Shown: piece after piece, positions 37,786 to 44,923 of the stretch
Layout: every line of letters begins with the position of its first letter
How positions within the stretch are numbered: the first letter of the stretch is position 1
Source: Clostridia bacterium
Lineage (GTDB): Bacteria > Bacillota_A > Clostridia > Christensenellales > Aristaeellaceae
NCBI GenBank assembly: GCA_017525805.1
Contig: JAFXSH010000152.1
Location: forward strand, 14,180-78,179
Length of the DNA stretch: 64,000 bases
Direction: 5' to 3'
Notes under the pieces: model-generated
What the model was told of the DNA's origin: nothing
The model's input: only the letters and a program-made list of their open reading frames with translations
Database searches by the model: none
Program-made: the position numbers and the translations under genes

Positions 37786-37801
37786 AATATCCGGCCTCTC
37801 C

Positions 37802-38425
37802 TTATTTTTTCACTAATTCCTGAAAGACTGCGTCCCGGTCAAAATCTCCCTTTGCCAGGCCGGGCACTTCTTTGTACGCCTTGCATATGGAGAGGCTGAT
37901 CTCGGTGCCCACGGCGAGCATTTCCTCGTCCGTATAAGGGCAGTCGTCCGTTACCACCAACGTGGCGAAGCTGAACGCCACCAGCCAGATATTCCGGAAG
38001 TACTTGTCGGCGGTCTCCGCGTCCATGTTATAAATCCGCATGATGGAAGGCCGCGCCAGCTCCTGGGAAAACCGAAGCACCTCCATGGCCCCGCCGGAAG
38101 CGTTTCCGGGGCGGGTGAGGAACAGAAGCCGGTACAGCTCCGGTTCCTTCCTGGCAAAGGCAAGATATTGCTGCCATACGCCCAAAAAGGGAACAGGTCC
38201 CAAAAGACCGCGCTCTATATGTTCCCGATAGCGCGCCTTGGCAAGGGCGTAAACCTCCGCTTTGAGCTGCTCCATCGTTTCAAACCAGGTAAAGATCGGC
38301 CCTACCGATACCCCTAATTCCTTGGCTACTTCCCGCGCCGTCACCGCGTCAATGCCTTGCTTTCGAGCCACGTTCAGCGCCGCTTTCACGATTTCTTCCT
38401 TCTGGAACTTCACTTTCGGAGGCAT
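37802..38425 (-). CDS. TetR/AcrR family transcriptional regulator
   Basis: 207 residues. The N-terminal helix-turn-helix is clear (FQKEEIVKAALNVARKQG ... TAREVAKELGVSVGPIFTWF), followed by an all-helical ligand domain. Typically a repressor released by a small molecule. I use the ATG at 38425, with GGAAGG 9 nt upstream; two other ATGs lie 3 and 9 nt before. It heads a run of closely spaced minus-strand genes down to 32702 and presumably controls its own operon from the promoter just upstream. Confidence 0.9.
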   Translation of the reverse strand: MPPKVKFQKEEIVKAALNVARKQGIDAVTAREVAKELGVSVGPIFTWFETMEQLKAEVYALAKARYREHIERGLLGPVPFLGVWQQYLAFARKEPELYRLLFLTRPGNASGGAMEVLRFSQELARPSIMRIYNMDAETADKYFRNIWLVAFSFATLVVTDDCPYTDEEMLAVGTEISLSICKAYKEVPGLAKGDFDRDAVFQELVKK

Positions 38426-38480
38426 ACGCATCATCCTTCCCCAATGGTCGTAACATAACTAATGATATTTAACAAACGTT

Positions 38481-38509
38481 ATTTTACGCGCCTGCCGTCT
38501 GATTGTCAA
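38481..38509 (-). promoter_or_regulatory. Strong predicted promoter of the tetR operon
   Basis: On the minus strand TTGACA (38504-38509), 17 bp and TAAAAT (38481-38486), about 55 bp upstream of the tetR start. The AT-rich stretch between the -10 element and the start codon (38435-38480) is where a TetR operator would be expected, but no clean palindrome was found there. Confidence 0.85.
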
Positions 38510-38534
38510 GAGGTGATAAACGAATGCTCACGGC

Positions 38535-38870
38535 TCACGCATGAATAGAAAGCAAGACATTTTGAAGATAGGCATCATCATAGGAGTGCGTGGTGCGCCA
38601 GGGGTATGTTGGCCATCGACTACCGTCGCCGGGGTTTTTGTCTTCCAGGCATTTCACGCACAGCGGGTGGCGCTGGAGGTACAGTTTGCGGGCCTCACGC
38701 CACTGGGTGTCATACGCATTCCCGCATGCGTCCCGCTTGTCCATGGGCATCAAGCGCACGGCGATACCCTCCAGTCGTTTGAATCGCGCTGCTCCCGGCC
38801 AAGAGACCGGCGATTCAATTCTACTGTTGGGTACTTTCCTTTGCAACCCGCCCTGCTTCTCAGCGGTCAC
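38535..38870 (-). pseudogene. Decayed phage-type HNH endonuclease
   Basis: The minus-strand frame from an ATG at 38870 contains AYDTQWREARKLYLQRHPLCVKC-like sequence (Tyr..W..AR..YL..HPLC..C), the first Cys pair of small phage HNH nucleases. Expected next is PATVVDHI; this occurs in the neighbouring frame as PATVVDGQH near 38620, reached through a one-base insertion in a run of C. The catalytic His is changed and the C-terminal Asn/His and second Cys pair are absent. It is therefore frameshifted and truncated, and probably a prophage remnant. Confidence 0.7.
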
Positions 38871-38966
38871 TTACATCATACAGGAAGCTCCTGCCGAATG
38901 AAAATGTTTCTACTGAACAATTTGCCGGCATTTGAACAAAATTTACAGTACAAGTGAAAACTTTGC

Positions 38967-38995
38967 TTGAATTCCAAAAAAGTTTTCAGTACAAT
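38967..38995 (+). promoter_or_regulatory. Predicted promoter upstream of the VOC gene
   Basis: TTGAAT (38967-38972), 17 bp and TACAAT (38990-38995). It is the only good promoter before the VOC protein gene, giving a leader of about 220 nt that includes a doubtful small frame. Confidence 0.6.
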
Positions 38996-39185
38996 GTCGT
39001 TGGGAACAGTTTTTCTGTTGGAAGGGGATAGTGACAGTAGTCCTATTATGGCGTTGTGCCTGGAAATGGTGGAAGTGAATCAAGCGGTAGGGGACGCGAT
39101 CACAGACTCGGACAGCTTAGAATCCGGCGTTGTATACGAAATCAAATGCCATAAGTGCGAGATGAGCATCCTGACCATTGGATAA
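38994..39185 (+). CDS. Doubtful small ORF (63 residues)
   Basis: An open frame from the ATG at 38994 contains a CHKC pair near its end (IKCHKCEMSILTIG). No ribosome-binding site precedes this ATG, and it lies on the predicted -10 element, so a start further inside (for example ATG at 39048, behind GGAAGGGGA at a long distance) would be needed. No family recognised. It may be a remnant in this AT-richer patch. Confidence 0.25.
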   Translation: MSLGTVFLLEGDSDSSPIMALCLEMVEVNQAVGDAITDSDSLESGVVYEIKCHKCEMSILTIG

Positions 39186-39221
39186 CGAAAAACGATAGAA
39201 TGAAAACGCGTGAGGTGGATC

Positions 39222-39575
39222 ATGAAAATCGGCGAAGTGTGCTTGCTGACAAACGACGTAAAAAGGCTTGCGGCCTTTTATAAACAGTTGCTGGAAACGG
39301 AAAACGGCAGCGATGATGAAAACCATCAGTTTATCCTTACAGAAGAAACGGCGCTGACGGTTTATAACGACGGAACGGTCAAAAACAATCAAAATCAGAA
39401 TATTTGCTTAGCGTTTACAGTGGACGACATGGAGAGAGCGTATGAAAAGGTGCTGGCCTTGGGCGCTCAAGTGATCGAACCGCCGACGAAACGGCCTTGG
39501 GGCGCGGTGAACATGAGCTTTTATGATCCGGACAACAACGTGGTCTTTTTCAGGAGCTTTCCGAAGGAGAACTGA
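39222..39575 (+). CDS. VOC (glyoxalase/bleomycin-resistance-like) family protein
   Basis: 117 residues with the paired beta-alpha-beta-beta-beta modules of the vicinal oxygen chelate fold: VCLLTNDVKRLAAFYKQLL at the start and NMSFYDPDNNVVFF at the end. Members bind metals or antibiotics, or act as lyases; the specific role is open. The ATG at 39222, with GAGGTGG just upstream, is preferred to a frame starting 12 nt earlier. Base composition is visibly more AT-rich than the neighbouring operons, suggesting separate ancestry. Confidence 0.82.
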   Translation: MKIGEVCLLTNDVKRLAAFYKQLLETENGSDDENHQFILTEETALTVYNDGTVKNNQNQNICLAFTVDDMERAYEKVLALGAQVIEPPTKRPWGAVNMSFYDPDNNVVFFRSFPKEN

Positions 39576-39644
39576 CAAAGGGATATAGTTATTCACTATT
39601 AAACACAATAAAAAAATCAAATGCCCATATAGCGTTCAAACCCA

Positions 39645-39673
39645 TTGACAGGCATTAGCGCCCGTGATAAGAT
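39645..39673 (+). promoter_or_regulatory. Predicted sigma-A promoter of the met operon
   Basis: TTGACA (39645-39650), 17 bp and TAAGAT (39668-39673). The leader to metQ is about 125 nt. No SAM-I riboswitch or T-box core could be found in it. Confidence 0.8.
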
Positions 39674-39703
39674 GTTCCCATCTTCCAGAAGGGGGAGAAC
39701 ACC

Positions 39704-39742
39704 ATGTTCAGAAAATCAGGCGGGTGTCGGGATCGAATGTGA
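39704..39742 (+). CDS. Possible 12-residue leader peptide upstream of metQ
   Basis: ATG at 39704, preceded by AGGGGGAG with good spacing, opens a 12-codon frame (MFRKSGGCRDRM) ending in TGA. Its last codons overlap the 5' arm of the hairpin at 39729-39764, an arrangement seen in leader-peptide control. Function is inference only. Confidence 0.35.
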   Translation: MFRKSGGCRDRM

Positions 39743-39764
39743 AGGGTACGGAAAAGCCGATCCC
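39729..39764 (+). promoter_or_regulatory. Leader hairpin upstream of metQ
   Basis: GGGATCG (39729-39735) pairs perfectly with CGATCCC (39758-39764) across a 22-nt loop. No T run follows, so it is not a simple terminator. It lies between the small leader frame and the metQ ribosome-binding site. Confidence 0.4.
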
Positions 39765-39804
39765 ATGACGCTCAAAAAGATAACGATAAAAAGGAGAATT
39801 GACC

Positions 39805-40701
39805 ATGAAAAAGTTTGCTGCTCTGATTTTGGCTCTTATACTGTCCCTTACCGCCTTTTCCGCCCTGGCGGACACTCTGATCATCGGCATTCCGGATGAC
39901 GGCACCAATCTTTCCCGCGCCATCAAGCTGCTGGAGGTGGCCGGGCTGATCGAAGTGGACCCCGCCGTGGGCTATACCCCTGAAATCAAGGACATTACCA
40001 AATACATCTACGATATCGAAATCTCCCCCGTGGCGGCCAATACCCTGACCTCCACCCTGGTGGATTACGCCGCGGCCACGATCAACGGCACCTATGCCAT
40101 CCCCTTCGGCCTGATCCCCTCTGAAAACGGTCTGATCATTGAAAAGCAGAGCGAATCCGGCGACAACCCTTATGTGAACATCATCGCGGCACGGGCGGCG
40201 GACGCTGATAACGAGACTTACAAGGCCATCGTGGCGGCTTATCAGACCCAGTACGTGGCCGAATTCCTGCTGGCCAACTATAAAGAAGCGTTCTTCCCGG
40301 CTTTCGATTATAACCCCGATTTCACCGTGGAAGACGGCTGGACCGACAGCGTGATCGCCTACCAGTCCTCCAAGGAAGGCAAAACGGTGGTGCGCGTGGG
40401 CGTGTGCGGCGCCAACAACGATCAGTGGAAGGCCGTACAGCAGGTGCTGGACGAGCAGGGCGCAAATATCTATATCGAACTGGTGGAATTTGACGCTTAC
40501 AACCTGCCCAACGAAGCGCTGAACAGCGGGGATATCGAACTGAACGCTTTCCAGCACAAGGCTTACTTGAACAATGACAGCGCCAAGAACGGCTACAACC
40601 TGGCCGTGATCGGCGACACCCTGATCGCTCCCCTGACGCTGTATTCCAAGAATTTCGATTCCATCGACGCCATTAAGGAAGCGGCGGGCCTGCTGAAATA
40701 A
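39805..40701 (+). CDS. metQ: MetQ-type methionine-binding protein, halves in circularly permuted order
   Basis: 298 residues; signal peptide about 1-22 with no lipobox Cys. Residues 23-166 (LIIGIPDDGTNLSRAIKLLE, ATINGTYA, PYVNIIAAR) match the C-terminal half of E. coli MetQ (VAVPNDPTNLGRSLLLLQ, AVINTTYA, PYVNLIVTR). Residues 196-292 (VRVGVCGAN, LPNEALNSGD, NAFQHKAYL, LYSKNFDSIDAIKE) match the N-terminal half (IKVGVIVGA, LPNEALSKGD, NAFQHKPYL, GYSKKIKSLDEL). The break falls at the point joining those halves in the normal protein. Presumed to deliver methionine or a derivative to MetNI. AAGGAG lies 8 nt before the ATG at 39805. Confidence 0.85.
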   Translation: MKKFAALILALILSLTAFSALADTLIIGIPDDGTNLSRAIKLLEVAGLIEVDPAVGYTPEIKDITKYIYDIEISPVAANTLTSTLVDYAAATINGTYAIPFGLIPSENGLIIEKQSESGDNPYVNIIAARAADADNETYKAIVAAYQTQYVAEFLLANYKEAFFPAFDYNPDFTVEDGWTDSVIAYQSSKEGKTVVRVGVCGANNDQWKAVQQVLDEQGANIYIELVEFDAYNLPNEALNSGDIELNAFQHKAYLNNDSAKNGYNLAVIGDTLIAPLTLYSKNFDSIDAIKEAAGLLK

Positions 40702-40729
40702 AACAGACGCGAAAAAAGAATAATCATTG

Positions 40730-40759
40730 TGCTCCAGGGCCTTTATGGGCTCTGGAGCA
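40730..40759 (+). other. Intercistronic metQ-metN hairpin
   Basis: TGCTCCAGGGCC (40730-40741) pairs with GGCTCTGGAGCA (40748-40759), a 12-bp stem with one G-T pair and a 6-nt loop, in the 85-bp gap. There is no T tract. Such elements often protect the upstream binding-protein message and lower expression of the transporter genes. Confidence 0.6.
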
Positions 40760-40786
40760 TCAATGCTGAAATGGGAGATATACCGG

Positions 40787-41863
40787 ATGATTGAAATCAA
40801 GCATCTCAATAAGACATTTAGTTTGAAGGGGCGCAGCGTGGACGCGGTGCGCGATGTGTCCCTGACCGTGCAGGACGGCGATATTTACGGCGTGATCGGT
40901 TATTCCGGGGCAGGAAAAAGCACGCTGGTCCGCTGCATCAATCTGCTGGAAACGCCGGACAGCGGCACGCTCCGCGTGAACGATTCGGAACTGATCACGG
41001 TAGAGAACGGAAAAATCCTTTACGGCGAGGGAAAAGCGCCCATGAAGGAAAAGCAGCTGAACGCCATGCGCCGGTCCATCGGCATGATCTTTCAGCATTT
41101 TAACCTTTTGGACCGTTCCACCGTGTTTGAAAATGTGGCGTATCCGCTGAAATACAGCGGCATGAGCAAGCGGGACATCCAGAACCGGGTCATGGAAATG
41201 CTGCAATTGGTCGATCTGACGGAAAAGCGGGACGCATATCCCAGCCAGCTTTCCGGCGGACAGAAGCAGCGGGTAGCCATCGCCCGGGCCCTGGCGAATC
41301 ATCCCAAGGTGCTTTTGTCGGACGAAGCCACCAGCGCCCTGGACCCGGACGCTACCGAATCCATTTTAGCGCTGCTGCGGTCCCTGAATGAGAAATTGGG
41401 GCTCACCATCATCGCCATCACCCATGAAATGGCAGTGATCAAATCCATCTGCCAGCATGTGGCCGTCATGGAGGACGGGCGTGTGGTGGAGGAGGGCAAC
41501 GTGTACGACGTTTTTGCCCACCCCAAGCAGGATATTACCAAGCATTTCGTGGCCAGCGCTTCGGCGCTGAACCGGGTGGAAAAGCTGCTGCGGGAGGATT
41601 CCCCCCTGGTAAAAGTGCAGCCCGGCGAACTGCTGGTGAAGCTGCTCTTTTCCCGGGACAGCGTGGGCGATTCCGTGATCAGCGAAATCTCCAGGGATTT
41701 CAGCGTGTCCATCAACATTGTGCTGGCCAGCGTGGAAGTGCTGGAGGGCGCGCCCTTAGGCGGCATGATCGCCATCATCAAGGGGGACCAGGAAAAAATC
41801 CAGGGGGCCCTGGATTGGATGAAAGCCCATTATGTGGAAGTGGAGGTGCTGCGCCGTGGATGA
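40787..41863 (+). CDS. metN: Methionine import ATP-binding protein MetN
   Basis: 358 residues. Walker A GYSGAGKST, signature LSGGQKQRVAIARAL, Walker B VLLSDEATSALDP, and a C-terminal NIL domain (about 270-355; ISRDFSVSINIVLASVEVL) that binds methionine for trans-inhibition in the family. Start is the ATG at 40787 with GGGAG 9 nt upstream; the frame extends to 40727 through the hairpin region and was trimmed. Its end overlaps metI by 8 bp. Confidence 0.93.
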   Translation: MIEIKHLNKTFSLKGRSVDAVRDVSLTVQDGDIYGVIGYSGAGKSTLVRCINLLETPDSGTLRVNDSELITVENGKILYGEGKAPMKEKQLNAMRRSIGMIFQHFNLLDRSTVFENVAYPLKYSGMSKRDIQNRVMEMLQLVDLTEKRDAYPSQLSGGQKQRVAIARALANHPKVLLSDEATSALDPDATESILALLRSLNEKLGLTIIAITHEMAVIKSICQHVAVMEDGRVVEEGNVYDVFAHPKQDITKHFVASASALNRVEKLLREDSPLVKVQPGELLVKLLFSRDSVGDSVISEISRDFSVSINIVLASVEVLEGAPLGGMIAIIKGDQEKIQGALDWMKAHYVEVEVLRRG

Positions 41864-42566
41864 ATTCCTCAAGCAATGGATCCCCAACGTGGTGGCCTAT
41901 CAAACGCGATTCTTCACCAGTCTGAGCCAAACGCTGGAAATGACGGTCCGCAGCGGACTGATTGCTTTCGTCATCGGCATGGCCCTGGGTGTGCTGCTGA
42001 CGGTGACCAAAAAGGACGGGATCAGGCCCAACGCTATCCTGTACCGCATTGTGGACATCTTCGTGAATCTGTTTCGTTCCATTCCCTTCATCATTCTGCT
42101 GATTTTCCTGATCCCCTTCACCCGCATGCTGGTTGGCACGGCCATCGGCGTAAAAGGCGCACTGGTGCCGCTGGTTTTCGGATGCGTGCCCTTTTATACC
42201 CGGCAGGTGGAAGCAGCGCTGGCATCGGTGGACCCTGGCAAGGTGGAAGCGGCGCGCAGCATGGGCAGCAGCACGCTGGGCATCATTTTCCGCGTGTATC
42301 TCCATGAAGCGGTGCCTGACCTGGTGAGGGCCACCACCATCACCACCATCAGCCTCATCGGCCTGACCACCATGGCCGGGGCGGTGGGCGCGGGCGGCAT
42401 CGGCAGCTTTGCCATCAATTACGGCCAGAACCAAAACCATCAGGATATCGTGAACGTTTGCGTGGTGATCTTGCTGGTGTTCGTTTCTCTTTTGCAGTTC
42501 TTAGGCAACCTGCTTTCCCGCAGGACCACCAACCGCGGCCTGTTCGTCAAGGGAGATAAGCAATGA
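41856..42566 (+). CDS. metI: Methionine ABC transporter permease MetI
   Basis: 236 residues, five or six membrane segments, with the ABC-importer EAA loop (DPGKVEAARSMGSSTLGIIFRV). NLFRSIPFIILLIFLIPFTR is characteristic of MetI. I chose the GTG at 41856, with GAGGTG 7 nt upstream inside metN. Its stop overlaps the next gene by four bases, so translation of the whole transporter-deacylase set is coupled. Confidence 0.93.
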   Translation: MDEFLKQWIPNVVAYQTRFFTSLSQTLEMTVRSGLIAFVIGMALGVLLTVTKKDGIRPNAILYRIVDIFVNLFRSIPFIILLIFLIPFTRMLVGTAIGVKGALVPLVFGCVPFYTRQVEAALASVDPGKVEAARSMGSSTLGIIFRVYLHEAVPDLVRATTITTISLIGLTTMAGAVGAGGIGSFAINYGQNQNHQDIVNVCVVILLVFVSLLQFLGNLLSRRTTNRGLFVKGDKQ

Positions 42567-43750
42567 GCGTCCGCGAAACCATCGCCGCTTATGTGGAACG
42601 GCAATATCCCGTTTACCGGCAAATCGCCCTGGATATCCACGAACGGCCGGAAGTCAGCAATTACGAGTTTTTCGCCTGCGAAAGGCTGAGCGAACAGCTG
42701 AAAGCCGAGGGCTTCCAGGTAAAAGTGGATGTGGCGGGCCACCGCACCGGTTTTTCCGCCGTCTACAAAGCGGAAAAGCCCGGCCCGGTGCTAGTCTTCT
42801 TGGCGGAGTATGACGCCCTGCCCGGTTTGGGCCACGGCTGCGGGCATAACCTGTTCGGGGCCACTTCTTCTTTGGCGGCTTCCGCCCTGAAACAGGTGAT
42901 CGATGAAACGGGCGGCGAAGTAAGAGTATACGGCACCCCCGGCGAAGAGGGCGGGGAAAACGGCAGCGCCAAGGGCAGCTTCGTTCGGGAAGGCTTCTTC
43001 AAGGACGCGGACGCGGCGCTGTGCGTCCATCCGGGCGACAGGCATGAGGCGTCCACGAAAAACATCGCCTGCCTGCCGGTGGATATTGAGTTCTGGGGAA
43101 AGCCCGCCCACGCGGCGGCCGCGCCGGAACAGGGAATCAACGCTCTGGACGCGCTGATCCTGACCTATAACGGCATCAACGCCCTGCGCCAGCATATGAC
43201 GCCGGACGCCATGATTCATGGGATCATCACCAGCGGTGGGAGCGCGCCGAACATCGTGCCCGAATACGCCGCCGCCAAGTTCTATTTCCGGGCATCCACG
43301 GTGCCGCGGCTGGAAGCGCTGTATACGCGCATCGAAAAGATCGTGGAAGGCGCGGCGCTCATGACCGGGGCGAAGGGCAGATTGCAGCCATATCAGAACC
43401 GGGTGGACAACATGGTGCCCACGCCCTCCTTTGACGCGGTGTATGGCAAAGAACTGGCGCTGCTGGGGGAGACCATGCTGCCGCCCGCAGAGGGCTGCGG
43501 CATCGGCTCCAGCGACGTGGGCAACGTGTCTCAGGTGATCCCGACGATCCAGCCCACCATCCGCATCATTGATCATCCCACGCCCTGGCATTCGGAGGAA
43601 TCCAAAGCCGCGGCAAAGTCCGAAATGGGGCTGGCTTCCATCGCGCTGGGCGCGAAGGCGCTGGCGCTGACGGCATTGGACCTGATCGAAGATCCCGCGC
43701 TGCTCCGTCAGATCAAAGCAGACCACGAAAAAGCGGTCGCGGAACAGTAA
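42563..43750 (+). CDS. M20 family metallo-amidohydrolase (M20D/AbgB-like)
   Basis: 395 residues. Metal and catalytic features: GHGCGHNL with its Cys/His pair, TPGEEGGENGSAK with the paired Glu, VHPGDRHE, and a dimerisation domain about 180-295. This branch (IAA-amino acid hydrolase / aminobenzoyl-glutamate hydrolase-like) cuts N-acyl amino acids. Its ATG overlaps the metI stop, so it probably deacylates an N-acylated methionine or related amide imported by the transporter; this is inference from context. Cytoplasmic; no signal peptide. Confidence 0.88.
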   Translation: MSVRETIAAYVERQYPVYRQIALDIHERPEVSNYEFFACERLSEQLKAEGFQVKVDVAGHRTGFSAVYKAEKPGPVLVFLAEYDALPGLGHGCGHNLFGATSSLAASALKQVIDETGGEVRVYGTPGEEGGENGSAKGSFVREGFFKDADAALCVHPGDRHEASTKNIACLPVDIEFWGKPAHAAAAPEQGINALDALILTYNGINALRQHMTPDAMIHGIITSGGSAPNIVPEYAAAKFYFRASTVPRLEALYTRIEKIVEGAALMTGAKGRLQPYQNRVDNMVPTPSFDAVYGKELALLGETMLPPAEGCGIGSSDVGNVSQVIPTIQPTIRIIDHPTPWHSEESKAAAKSEMGLASIALGAKALALTALDLIEDPALLRQIKADHEKAVAEQ

Positions 43751-43930
43751 TACTGTTCTCAGTATAAAAGATTATCAGATTTGGGGCGGAAAAGACACCC
43801 AAAGATGATAAGGTTACTGTGAAAGTCTCCAAAATTCAACCATATATCACATGAACTGATGACTTTCATTTATCGTGGCACCCCTTGGGGCATGGACATT
43901 TAGATTGAGAATAGATAAATGCAAAAAGAT

Positions 43931-43981
43931 ATCCGGCCATCATGAGCCTCCAGAAGGAAGCTACGATGGCCGGATTTTTTC
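43931..43981 (+). terminator. Bidirectional terminator between the met operon and the phosphodiesterase gene
   Basis: ATCCGGCCATC (43931-43941) pairs perfectly with GATGGCCGGAT (43965-43975), enclosing a 23-nt loop that can itself fold (CTCC-AGAA-GGA). TTTTTTC follows on the plus strand, and the minus strand reads ATCTTTTTGC after the stem, so it can stop both convergent units. The 180 bp before it (43751-43930) hold no gene; the palindrome GAACAGTA-A-TACTGTTC spans the M20 stop codon at 43742-43758. Confidence 0.88.
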
Positions 43982-44000
43982 TATCCTATGTTTTTCACGA

Positions 44001-44888
44001 CTATTTCAACTCGATGTCCGCGTAGATCGGGATATGGTCGGAGGCGTTCTCAACATTGTGATTGATCACCGCGTTGAACAGTTTCACGTCCACCTTATCG
44101 TTGACAAAGAGATGATCGACGCAGTAATCCGTGTTTTCCGTATTGGGGGCGACCTGATAGCCAAAGTAGGTGGAATAGTCGCGGACGAGGACGTCCGCTT
44201 CATACTTGGCATCCCTGACGCCTGCTTCATCCATGAATTTCAGATACCATTCCGTTTGCTCGGGGGTATTGAAGTCCCCCGCCATGATCACCGGCAGACT
44301 GGCATATTTTTTCACCACGTCGGCGGCGAAAGCCGTCAGGTCTTCCATATTACGTCCGTATTTATCCGGCGTGTCCCGAGGAGCGGGATGCGCGTTGGTC
44401 ACAACGAAGCGGGCGCCATCGGACAGCCTTTCAAAAACGGCGACGGAAAACACGCGGGCGGCGTCCTTGAGATCCAAATCCAGGATGTATTCTTCCACCA
44501 AGCTGACGGTTTGAGGATTATACAGGAAGGTGGTGCAGCAGTAAATGAACCCTTCCGCGTTGCTCTGGCGGCAGGCGGGAGCGTAGAGGCCGGTATCTAC
44601 CAGCAGCGGTTTCAGCGCCTTATGCCATTTCGCCCCAGCTTCCTGAATGGCAGCCACGTCGGGCATGTAATAGAGGAGGATTTCGGCGACGATTGCATCC
44701 CGGCCCGTCACTGGAACGCGGCTCCAATCCGGATGCAGGATATTGTAGGACATGATGCGGAGAGACGCGCCTTCCGTAAGTTCCGGGGCGTCGGCGGCTT
44801 CCGTTTCCGCAAAGCCCAAGGAGGGGGAGAGCAGCATCAGCGCCAGAGAGAAGGCAAGCAGACGGACAAACTTGAAACGTTTTTTCAT
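44001..44888 (-). CDS. Exported endonuclease/exonuclease/phosphatase-family protein
   Basis: 295 residues with a signal peptide (about 1-27) and the EEP fold: LRIMSYNIL, IQEAGAKW with catalytic Glu, NAHPAP, GDFNTPEQ and ASDHIPIYADIEL at the C-terminus. Secreted members act as DNases, sphingomyelinases or inositol-phosphate phosphatases; the substrate cannot be decided. ATG at 44888 with AAGGAG 8 nt upstream. It lies 35 bp after the glycan-active gene, as the last member of the operon. Confidence 0.85.
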   Translation of the reverse strand: MKKRFKFVRLLAFSLALMLLSPSLGFAETEAADAPELTEGASLRIMSYNILHPDWSRVPVTGRDAIVAEILLYYMPDVAAIQEAGAKWHKALKPLLVDTGLYAPACRQSNAEGFIYCCTTFLYNPQTVSLVEEYILDLDLKDAARVFSVAVFERLSDGARFVVTNAHPAPRDTPDKYGRNMEDLTAFAADVVKKYASLPVIMAGDFNTPEQTEWYLKFMDEAGVRDAKYEADVLVRDYSTYFGYQVAPNTENTDYCVDHLFVNDKVDVKLFNAVINHNVENASDHIPIYADIELK

Positions 44889-44923
44889 GACGAAGTCTCC
44901 TTTCTGTGTCAATGCGGATTACG

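Noticed and set aside
39674..39804. SAM riboswitch or T-box before metQ
   Set aside because: No SAM-I core, K-turn or T-box GGUGGNACCGCG element can be found on either strand.
43742..43758. Perfect palindrome GAACAGTA-A-TACTGTTC
   Set aside because: It spans the M20 stop codon with no promoter next to it; an operator role cannot be supported, so it is only mentioned under the terminator entry.
43942..43964. GGAAGGAAGC-like loop resembling SRP RNA
   Set aside because: The loop contains CCTCCAGAAGGAAGC, but the conserved GGTCAGG 5' side of the SRP helix 8 and the rest of the RNA are missing; it is simply the loop of a bidirectional terminator.
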